Positions 1 to 4,945 of a DNA stretch of 7,679 nucleotides are shown here, piece after piece. The notes under the pieces are model-generated. The model worked only from the letters and a program-made list of their open reading frames with translations, made no database searches and was not told the origin of the DNA. A program made the position numbers and the translations under genes. Source of the stretch: Alphaproteobacteria bacterium (GTDB lineage Bacteria; Pseudomonadota; Alphaproteobacteria; UBA8366); the NCBI GenBank assembly GCA_030743445.1, contig JASLSL010000145.1, positions 1-7,679 on the forward strand. The letters run 5' to 3'. How positions within the stretch are numbered: the stretch's first letter is position 1; the number at the start of each line of letters is the position of its first letter.

Positions 1-117
1 CTCGAGCCCGGCGACGACGGTCGGCTCCAGGCTGGCGCGCGCGGCATAGATCGCCGCGGTGTAGCCCGCCGGGCCGGAGCCGACGATCAGGACCTTGGCG
101 TGGTGATGCTCTGCCAT
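1..117 (-). CDS. trxB: Thioredoxin reductase, N-terminal fragment (39 codons, runs off the window)
   Basis: The visible N-terminus reads MAEHHHAKVLIVGSGPAG and continues YTAAIYAARASLEP. This is the FAD-binding beta-alpha-beta unit of low-molecular-weight thioredoxin reductases, with the dinucleotide-binding GSGPAG at residues 13-18 followed by the family-typical YTAAIYAAR helix. TrxB passes electrons from NADPH through FAD and a CxxC pair to thioredoxin in the cytoplasm; the NADPH domain and CxxC lie outside the window. The ATG at 115-117 is the only sensible start, since the glycine motif normally lies this close to the N-terminus. A run of three histidines at residues 4-6 is slightly unusual. 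The gene lies downstream of chrA on the same strand, but 237 bp and an AT-rich repeat element separate them, so it probably has its own promoter. Another FAD/NAD-dependent disulfide reductase is possible but less likely. Confidence 0.9.
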   Translation of the reverse strand, partial: MAEHHHAKVLIVGSGPAGYTAAIYAARASLEPTVVAGLE

Positions 118-144
118 TGTCGTCCAATCCGCTTGGTTCGACTG

Positions 145-156
145 CCTAGGCCTAGG
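145..156. promoter_or_regulatory. Double CCTAGG palindrome upstream of trxB
   Basis: Two CCTAGG hexamers abut to form a perfect 12-bp palindrome, which begins 28 bp upstream of the trxB start codon. CTAG is generally under-represented in proteobacterial genomes, so two in a row in the trxB leader may mark an operator. It overlaps the last base of the weak -10 candidate. No known regulator site was recognised. Confidence 0.25.
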
Positions 157-184
157 ACGTAATGCCTAACCGGGCCGGACGCAA
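156..184 (-). promoter_or_regulatory. Weak candidate trxB promoter
   Basis: On the minus strand TTGCGT (179-184) and TACGTC (156-161) are separated by 17 bp, about 40 bp upstream of the trxB ATG. The -10 match is poor. I propose it only because trxB must have a promoter between itself and the repeat element at 205-329. Confidence 0.2.
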
Positions 185-204
185 GGCCGCTCGCGAGCTC
201 ACAT

Positions 205-329
205 AAATGGGGACTGTCCCCATTTGATAACTCACTGGGAATAAACAACTCTTATTTCAGTGCTGTTGCAACGTTGAATAGGGAATCATTGTGTTTCAAT
301 AACTTATGAAATGGGGACAGTCCCCATTT
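205..329. repeat. AT-rich palindromic element, copy 1 (REPIN/MITE-like)
   Basis: The element is bounded by two perfect palindromes: AAATGGGGAC-T-GTCCCCATTT at 205-225 and the same with central A at 309-329. The 83-bp interior is AT-rich, unlike the surrounding GC-rich DNA, and has no ORF. The reverse complement of this copy aligns along its whole length with the element at 2224-2345; in the first 40 interior positions, counting from the shared TTTCATAA, 32 match by eye. The inner flanks of the two ends also resemble each other inverted, so the whole unit could fold into one long imperfect hairpin. It lies between the chrA stop and the trxB promoter region, where it might also end chrA transcription. 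Palindromic ends without a transposase suggest a non-autonomous element, perhaps moved by a Y1 (IS200/RAYT-type) transposase elsewhere; that is inference. Confidence 0.8.
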
Positions 330-354
330 TACGGGCTCGCGAGGCGCCCTCGGG

Positions 355-1737
355 TCACGCAACGGTATAGAAATAGACCATGCCGAGTGCCGCGCTGACG
401 AACAGGGTCGCGATCATGCCGACCTTGAACCGCAGCATGGCGACCAGCGCGCCGGCCGCGATCGCCAGGGCGGCCCAGTCGATGGTGCTCCAGACCGGGA
501 TGAACAGGCGAACGGCGCCGGCGGCGTCCTCCTCGACCTCGCCGAATACCACGTGGAGCGCAAACCAGACCGCGAGGTTGAGGACCACGCCCACGACCGC
601 GGCGGTGATCGCCGAAAGCGCCGCCGCCAGCGCCCGGTTGCCGCGCAACGCCTCGATGTAGGGCGCGCCGAGGAAGATCCACAGGAAGCACGGCACGAAG
701 GTGACCCAGGTCGTCAGCATGGCGCCGAGAATGCCCGCGGTCATTGGGTCGAGCATGCCGGGATTGCGGTAGGCGCCCATGAAACCGACGAACTGGACGA
801 CCATGATCAGCGGCCCCGGCGTGGTCTCGGCCATGCCCAGGCCGTCGAGCATTTCACCGGGTGCCAGCCAGCCGTAATTGTCGACCGCCTGCTGGGCGAC
901 ATAGGCCAGGACCGCATAGGCGCCGCCGAAGGTGACGACCGCCATCTTGCTGAAGAACAGCCCTTCCTGGAGATAGACGTGGGTCGGGCCCAGCACCGCG
1001 AACAACGCGATCAGCGGCCCCAACCAAAGGGTCAGGCAAATCGCCAGGACCCGCACCGACCGGCCCGCCGACGGCCTGGTGTGGTCCGATACGTCGTCCT
1101 CAAGCGCCGCGTCGACCGCCGGCGACCCGTCCTCGGCGCCGCTGTCCGCCTCGTGGCCCGAGCCGACGGCGAAGTATGCCGGGCTCAGCCGGTTGCCGAT
1201 CACGCCGACCGCCGCCGCCGCAGCGACGATGATCGGGAATGGAATGGCGAGGAAGAAAATGCCGATAAAGGCAGCGGCGGCGATCGTGTACATCGCAGCG
1301 TTCTTGAGCGCCCGCCTGCCGATGCGCAGCACCGCCTCGATCACCACCGCCAGCACCGCCGCCTTGATGCCGAAAAACAGCGCCTCGACGAAACTGAGCT
1401 CCTGGAACCCGGCGTAAAGGATACTGAGCCCGAGGATCACCACCGCGCCCGGCAGGACAAACAGGATTCCGGCGATCAACCCGCCGAGTGTTCGATGCAG
1501 CAGCCAGCCGATATAGGTCGCAAGCTGTTGCGCTTCCGGGCCCGGCAGCAGCATGCAGTAGTTCAGGGCATGCAGGAACCGGCTCTCGCTGATCCAGCGG
1601 GTCTCGTCGACCAGGATCCGGTGCATCACCGCGATCTGGCCGGCCGGCCCGCCGAAGCTCAGCAGGCTGATCCGAACCCAGACGCGGAAGGCGTCGCCGA
1701 GACTGATCCCGTGCGACGGCCCGCTCTCAGCGCTCAT
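355..1737 (-). CDS. chrA: Chromate transporter ChrA, two-domain CHR family (460 aa)
   Basis: This is an inner-membrane CHR-family protein, which in characterised members expels chromate by proton-driven efflux. Both halves of the long ChrA form are present. The N-half has SFGGPAGQIAVMH (27-39) and CMLLPGPEAQQLATYIGW (61-78). The C-half has TFGGAYAVLAYV (269-280) and DGLGMAETTPGPLIMVVQF (298-316). Between them, residues about 192-225 form an acidic hydrophilic linker (EADSGAEDG and onward). Hydrophobic segments fill the rest, with a last helix at about 440-458. The ATG at 1735-1737 is chosen because the ChrA homology begins just after it and because the preceding rhodanese stop overlaps it as ATGA; there is no Shine-Dalgarno sequence of its own, so it is probably translated by coupling. 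The open frame extends 89 codons further upstream, but that stretch is Arg-rich shadow of the rhodanese gene. The physiological substrate may be chromate or sulfate. Confidence 0.93.
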   Translation of the reverse strand: MSAESGPSHGISLGDAFRVWVRISLLSFGGPAGQIAVMHRILVDETRWISESRFLHALNYCMLLPGPEAQQLATYIGWLLHRTLGGLIAGILFVLPGAVVILGLSILYAGFQELSFVEALFFGIKAAVLAVVIEAVLRIGRRALKNAAMYTIAAAAFIGIFFLAIPFPIIVAAAAAVGVIGNRLSPAYFAVGSGHEADSGAEDGSPAVDAALEDDVSDHTRPSAGRSVRVLAICLTLWLGPLIALFAVLGPTHVYLQEGLFFSKMAVVTFGGAYAVLAYVAQQAVDNYGWLAPGEMLDGLGMAETTPGPLIMVVQFVGFMGAYRNPGMLDPMTAGILGAMLTTWVTFVPCFLWIFLGAPYIEALRGNRALAAALSAITAAVVGVVLNLAVWFALHVVFGEVEEDAAGAVRLFIPVWSTIDWAALAIAAGALVAMLRFKVGMIATLFVSAALGMVYFYTVA

Positions 1738-2066
1738 TTCGCCGCCGTTTCGCCGCCGGCCTCGATGAAGCCCTCGATGCCGCCTTCCAGGAAAACCGCG
1801 TCGAGGCCGGCCGACCGCAACGCCGCGGCGGCGCCCTGGCTGACTTGGTGGCCGTGGACGCAGTAAACGACGACGGCGGCGCCGTCCGGCAGGTCGGCGG
1901 CCCAGTCGGCCGCGCGTTCGTGATCGCGCCACTCGGCGCCGGCGATCGTCCGGTCGGACTCGTCGAACGCCGGTCGGCGGCGCACGTCGACGATGACCGG
2001 GCACTCGGATGTGCCGATAAGTTGGTCGAGTCGGTCTGCGGTAATTGAGTTTTGGGAGTCGCCCAT
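1734..2066 (-). CDS. Single-domain rhodanese (sulfurtransferase) coupled to chrA (110 aa)
   Basis: This is a small cytoplasmic rhodanese-fold protein, expected to carry a persulfide on Cys69 and transfer sulfane sulfur. The fold landmarks are VIVDVRR (24-30), the strand VVVYC followed by the active loop C69-V-H-G-H-Q-V, then SQGAAAALRSAG (76-87), and the terminal FLEGGIEGF (92-100). The loop resembles the GlpE type (Cys-x-His-Gly) rather than the Cys-Arg type. The start is ATG 2064-2066, nine bases downstream of a strong AAGGAGG; the frame stays open 15 codons further upstream without supporting signals. Its TGA overlaps the chrA ATG. Rhodaneses are also found associated with chromate-resistance genes elsewhere, which fits this pairing. 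Whether it supplies sulfur, detoxifies thiols or regulates ChrA is not evident. Confidence 0.9.
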   Translation of the reverse strand: MGDSQNSITADRLDQLIGTSECPVIVDVRRRPAFDESDRTIAGAEWRDHERAADWAADLPDGAAVVVYCVHGHQVSQGAAAALRSAGLDAVFLEGGIEGFIEAGGETAAK

Positions 2067-2075
2067 TCGCTCAAT

Positions 2076-2082
2076 CCTCCTT
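2076..2082 (-). promoter_or_regulatory. Ribosome binding site fixing the rhodanese start
   Basis: On the minus strand AAGGAGG lies nine bases before the ATG at 2064-2066. It selects this start over the in-frame ATG 45 bases upstream. Confidence 0.8.
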
Positions 2083-2106
2083 TGACAGAGGTTCGAGCAG
2101 TGCTTG

Positions 2107-2121
2107 GGCAAAGCGTTTGCC
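2107..2121. promoter_or_regulatory. Palindrome in the rhodanese-chrA leader, possible operator
   Basis: GGCAAA-GCG-TTTGCC is a perfect 6+6 inverted repeat with a 3-bp centre, 40 bp upstream of the rhodanese ATG and downstream of the predicted promoter at 2167-2195. The size suits a dimeric regulator, or a small leader hairpin. No specific regulator is recognised and no regulator gene is in the window. Confidence 0.35.
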
Positions 2122-2166
2122 TTGGGTCGCCGGGAGACTGCGATACCCCGACGTAGTATGGCGGGA

Positions 2167-2195
2167 GATATATGCCCATTCGCGCTTCATTGCAA
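2167..2195 (-). promoter_or_regulatory. Candidate promoter of the rhodanese-chrA operon
   Basis: On the minus strand TTGCAA (2190-2195) and TATATC (2167-2172) have a 17-bp spacer, the usual sigma-70 spacing. The start point would be near 2160, leaving a leader of about 95 nt that contains the palindrome at 2107-2121. It lies just inside the repeat element at 2224-2345, so the element has not disrupted it. Confidence 0.4.
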
Positions 2196-2223
2196 TCGAT
2201 TAGGCGACCGGGTCGAGTCAATC

Positions 2224-2345
2224 AATGGGGACTGTCCCCATTTCATAAAGCATTGAAATACAATAATTCTTTATTCAAAGATTTCATGTGTTGAATTGAG
2301 TATTGTTTGTTTTCAGTAAGTTATAAAATGGGGACAGTCCCCATT
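2224..2345. repeat. AT-rich palindromic element, copy 2 (REPIN/MITE-like), inverted relative to copy 1
   Basis: The ends are AATGGGGAC-T-GTCCCCATT (2224-2242) and AATGGGGAC-A-GTCCCCATT (2327-2345), around an AT-rich non-coding interior of about 84 bp. Read left to right it matches the reverse complement of the copy at 205-329, including TTTCATAA just inside the left palindrome and a 23-base stretch near the right end (CAGTAAGTTAT here, CAGTGAGTTAT there; 18 of 23 matching). The inner flanks of its own two ends are also similar when inverted. The right-hand end overlaps the MBL1 stop codon: the last two bases of the element plus the next base read TAA on the minus strand. On RNA from operon A, the first palindrome followed by TTTTAT could act as a weak terminator. 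Confidence 0.8.
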
Positions 2346-3156
2346 AAATTGGGTCGGCGTCGAGCCGCGCGACGATGCCCTCGAGCTCGGCCGAGGGTGC
2401 GGGATAGCGCTGCATCACCAGCGGGTCGTGGCCCGGGATCACGTTCTCGGGCGCGTCGGCCAGGCGATAGAGGGTGTTGAAGCCGTCCAGCATATCGCCG
2501 ACGTGAAAGACCGCCGGATAGGGGTTGGGAATCTCCATGTTGGCATAGAGATGGGCGGCGTCGGAGGCCAGCACCAGCCAGCCCCGGCGGGTCCAGACCC
2601 GCACCATCTGCAGTCCATCGGTATGGCCGCCGAGGTGGTGGACGCTGACGCCGGGGGCGAGCTCGGCGTCGCCATCGACGAAGTCGACCCGCTGGTCATA
2701 TATAGCGCGGACGAAATCGACGGTGTATTCGACGAAATTGCCATAGCGGAACGCCTTCCATTTGAGGAACCGGCCGGTCGCGAAAACCATCTCGCGATCC
2801 TGGATGTGGATCCGGGATTTGGCAAAATCCGGCAGGCTGCCGCAATGGTCGTAGTGCAGGTGGGTGACGATCACATCGTCGACCGCCAGGGGATCCACGC
2901 CGAGCAACTGCAGCCCTTCCGCCGGGGTCCGCAGCAGGTGCCGGCTCTGCCGCGCGAAACGTCGGTCGTAGCCGAGATCGACCACGATCCGCCGCCCGGC
3001 GCCCCCGGTGCCCCCGGCGCCAACGATCGCCCAGACGTAGTAGTCCATCGCCAAGGGCCCGTCATGCGGGTCGTCGAAGATGAAGTGTGCGCTCCGCGCC
3101 TGCTCGCGGCTGGCGTACTTGATCGCATAGACCTCGTATTCGGGTGGCGTGGTCAC
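2344..3156 (-). CDS. MBL1: AHL-lactonase-like metallo-beta-lactamase hydrolase (270 aa)
   Basis: This metallo-beta-lactamase-fold hydrolase resembles the AiiA/AttM lactonase branch, which opens lactone rings with two bound metals. The predicted metal ligands are complete: HLHYDH (H99, H101, D103, H104), H178 in GGHTDG, D199 in ASDAAH and H243 in PGHDP. The N-terminal block YEVYAIKYA, then DPHDGP (29-34) and VWAIVG (41-46), is shared with both neighbours. The start is GTG 3154-3156, overlapping the MBL2 stop as GTGA, with no clear Shine-Dalgarno; translation is probably coupled. It is cytoplasmic, with no signal peptide. The protein ends at LDADPI, shorter than MBL2, and its TAA overlaps the edge of the repeat element at 2224-2345. 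Where AiiA has catalytic Tyr194, this protein has His202, so an acyl-homoserine lactone substrate should not be assumed. Confidence 0.88.
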   Translation of the reverse strand: MTTPPEYEVYAIKYASREQARSAHFIFDDPHDGPLAMDYYVWAIVGAGGTGGAGRRIVVDLGYDRRFARQSRHLLRTPAEGLQLLGVDPLAVDDVIVTHLHYDHCGSLPDFAKSRIHIQDREMVFATGRFLKWKAFRYGNFVEYTVDFVRAIYDQRVDFVDGDAELAPGVSVHHLGGHTDGLQMVRVWTRRGWLVLASDAAHLYANMEIPNPYPAVFHVGDMLDGFNTLYRLADAPENVIPGHDPLVMQRYPAPSAELEGIVARLDADPI

Positions 3157-3983
3157 GTTCTCAGCCAGACTTCGTCGAGGTCGCCGATCGGGTCGGCGTC
3201 GAGCCGCAGCACGGCGCCCTCTAGCTTCTTGGAGGCCGCCGGGAACATGTTGAACTTCTGCGGGTCGTGGCCCGGGATGATCTTGTCCTCCTCGCCGCCG
3301 GCAAGCTCGCGCAGCTTGTCGTAGCCGGCCAGCATCTCGCCGACGCTGTAGACGATCGGGAACGGATTGGGGATCGCGATGTTGGCGTAGAAGTGGGTCG
3401 CATCCGAGGCCAGCACCATCCAGCCCTTGCGGGTGTGGACCCGGACCGACTGGATGCCGTCGGTGTGGCCGCCGATGTGGTGGACCGAAATGCCGGGGGC
3501 GATCTCTTGGGCCCCGTCGATGAAATTGACCCGGTCGTCGTAGACCGCGCGCACCAGATCGACCACGTAATCAACGTTGAAGGCGTGGCGGATCGGCCCG
3601 TGGCACATGTTGCGCCCGGTGGCGTAGGCCATCTCGCGCTCCTGCAGGTGGATCCGCGCGTTGGGGAAATTCGAGAGATCGCCGCAATGATCGTAGTGCA
3701 TATGGGTGACGATCAGATCCTCGACCTTGGCCGGGTCGATGTCGATCATCTGCAGCCCTTCGGATGGCAGCCGGGTGAGATTGCGCTCGCGGCGCTTGGC
3801 GTCCTCGTACTCGAAACCGACATCGACGACGTAGGTCTTGCCGCCTCCGACGATCGCCCAGATGAAGAAATCGATCGGCATCGGCCCGTCGTGCGGATCC
3901 TTGAAGATGAAGTTCTCGCTCTTGTTGCGGTGATGGTCGCCGTACTTGATGGCGTAGACCTCGTACTCCGGCAGGTCGGTCAT
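3153..3983 (-). CDS. MBL2: AHL-lactonase-like metallo-beta-lactamase hydrolase (276 aa)
   Basis: This is the middle paralogue of the operon. Metal ligands are HMHYDH (H94, H96, D98, H99), H173 in GGHTDG, D194 in ASDATH and H239 in PGHDP. It shares the EYEVYAIKY start block and the IPNP segment (204-207) with MBL1. It differs from both neighbours after the last ligand (PQKFNMFPAAS instead of PLVMQRYPAPS), has YSVGEM where they have FHVGDM, and carries a C-terminal tail of about ten residues after LDADPI (GDLDEVWLRT). The start ATG 3981-3983 has GGAGG nine bases upstream and lies 23 bp after the MBL3 stop; the open frame continues far upstream only as shadow of MBL3. Its stop overlaps the MBL1 start. 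No signal peptide is seen. The specific substrate is unknown. Confidence 0.88.
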   Translation of the reverse strand: MTDLPEYEVYAIKYGDHHRNKSENFIFKDPHDGPMPIDFFIWAIVGGGKTYVVDVGFEYEDAKRRERNLTRLPSEGLQMIDIDPAKVEDLIVTHMHYDHCGDLSNFPNARIHLQEREMAYATGRNMCHGPIRHAFNVDYVVDLVRAVYDDRVNFIDGAQEIAPGISVHHIGGHTDGIQSVRVHTRKGWMVLASDATHFYANIAIPNPFPIVYSVGEMLAGYDKLRELAGGEEDKIIPGHDPQKFNMFPAASKKLEGAVLRLDADPIGDLDEVWLRT

Positions 3984-3992
3984 GTGTCGGTT

Positions 3993-3997
3993 CCTCC
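3993..3997 (-). promoter_or_regulatory. Ribosome binding site fixing the MBL2 start
   Basis: On the minus strand GGAGG, within GGGAGGAA, lies nine bases before ATG 3981-3983, in the 23-bp gap between MBL3 and MBL2. It rules out a start inside the MBL3 gene. Confidence 0.7.
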
Positions 3998-4006
3998 CTC
4001 GTTTAC

Positions 4007-4858
4007 TCAACCTTGGGGATCGGCGTCGAGCCGGACGACGATCCCTTCCAACTCCTTCGATGGCGCGGGATAGCGCTGCATCACCAGCGGGTCGTGCCCG
4101 GGGATGATCGCGTCGGGCGCGTCCGCGAGCTCGCGCAGCTTGCCGTAGCCCGCCAGCATGTCGCCGACGTGGAAGACGGTCTTGTAGGGCGCCACCTGCT
4201 CGAAATTCTCGTAGAAATGGCTGGCGTCGGCGGCGAGCACCAGCCAGCCGCGCCGGGTCCACACGCGCGCTACCTGCAGCCCCGCGGTGTGCCCGCCGAC
4301 ATGGTGCAGCGAGATGCCGGGCGCGATTTCGGCCTCGCCATGGATGAAGTTCATGCGGTCGTCGTAGAGCGCGCGCACCACGCCCTCGATATGGTCGATG
4401 GTGAACGAGTGACGCAGCAGCGGCCGGCACATATGCGACCCGGTCGCGAAGTGCATCTCGCGCTCCTGCAGGTGGAGGCGGGCGCGCGGGAAGTCGTCCC
4501 AGGTGCCGATATGGTCGTAGTGCAGGTGGCTGACGATCAGCTCCTCGACCGCCGCCGCCTCGATCCCGATCATACGCAAACCGTCGGCCGGCCGGCGGAT
4601 GTATTCGCGCTTGCGGGTAACGGCTTCCTCTTCGCCGAATCCCGCGTCCATCACGAAGGTCCGGCCGCGTCCCCCGCCGCCAACGATCGCCCAGACGAAA
4701 TAGTCCATCGCCATCGGCCCGTCGTGCGGGTCGCGCAGCAGGAAGTGCTCGAGCCGGTTGGCGTCGCGCCGCGCGTAGCGGATCGCGTAGACCTCATAGG
4801 GTTCGATGTCGATGCTCGCCCCTCGTGTTTCGACGTTTTTGTCTACCGGCCGAGCCAC
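4007..4858 (-). CDS. MBL3: AHL-lactonase-like metallo-beta-lactamase hydrolase (about 283 aa, start uncertain)
   Basis: This is the first gene of the lactonase-like operon. Numbered from the GTG start, the metal ligands are HLHYDH (H111, H113, D115, H116), H190 in GGHTAG, D211 in AADASH and H255 in PGHDP. It has the family blocks YEVYAIRYA (21-29), DPHDGP (43-48) and VWAIVG (55-60). Relative to its paralogues it has DHIG for DHCG, GHTAG for GHTDG, and NFEQVAPYK in place of the IPNP segment. No in-frame ATG precedes the homology. The GTG at 4856-4858 is the nearest conventional start and adds about 15 residues compared with MBL1 and MBL2. A non-canonical ATC at 4811-4813, preceded by GAGGGG, would give an N-terminus of paralogue length but is unlikely. 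It diverges from the dehydrogenase at 4946 and probably shares a control region with it. Confidence 0.82.
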   Translation of the reverse strand: MARPVDKNVETRGASIDIEPYEVYAIRYARRDANRLEHFLLRDPHDGPMAMDYFVWAIVGGGGRGRTFVMDAGFGEEEAVTRKREYIRRPADGLRMIGIEAAAVEELIVSHLHYDHIGTWDDFPRARLHLQEREMHFATGSHMCRPLLRHSFTIDHIEGVVRALYDDRMNFIHGEAEIAPGISLHHVGGHTAGLQVARVWTRRGWLVLAADASHFYENFEQVAPYKTVFHVGDMLAGYGKLRELADAPDAIIPGHDPLVMQRYPAPSKELEGIVVRLDADPQG

Positions 4859-4945
4859 TTTCGCCCGCCCGCCCCTTGAGGGTCGGGGAAAACCCGGACA
4901 GGATGCAAGCCCCGTTTTGCTGCCGCTTCCAAAGGAGGGGCCGAC
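4859..4945. promoter_or_regulatory. Divergent intergenic control region between MBL3 and the dehydrogenase
   Basis: These 87 bp must hold the start signals for both divergent operons. I see an imperfect inverted repeat at 4882-4899 (GTCGGGG, then a short A-rich centre, then CCCGGAC), which could be an operator, and a weaker one at 4905-4920 (GCAA and TTGC arms). No convincing -35/-10 pair was found on either strand. If the MBL3 GTG start is wrong the region extends to about 4813. Shared regulation of the two operons is inferred from the geometry. Confidence 0.35.
4931..4938 (+). promoter_or_regulatory. Ribosome binding site of the beta-hydroxyacid dehydrogenase
   Basis: AAAGGAGG lies seven bases before ATG 4946-4948 and marks the real start of the plus-strand operon. 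Confidence 0.85.

Noticed and set aside
553..1866. Long plus-strand open frame opposite chrA and the rhodanese gene
   Set aside because: The product is Arg/Asp/His-rich low-complexity sequence typical of the antisense of a GC-rich gene, with no recognisable domain or ribosome binding site.
1738..2004. In-frame N-terminal extension of ChrA by 89 codons
   Set aside because: It is Arg/Gly/Pro-rich, out-of-frame reading of the rhodanese gene; ChrA homology starts after the ATG at 1735-1737 and the ATGA overlap explains its translation.
1727..2221. Minus-strand open frame over the rhodanese leader and gene
   Set aside because: It runs in another frame than the rhodanese, is Ser/Thr/Pro/Arg-rich, and has no ribosome binding site.
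205..2345. The repeated palindromes as a CRISPR array
   Set aside because: There are only four palindromic ends in two pairs, about 2 kb apart, with paired interiors that are homologous to each other and not unique spacers.
2428..4879. Three plus-strand open frames opposite the lactonase-like genes
   Set aside because: They resemble one another only because their opposite-strand genes are paralogues; the products have no domain character.
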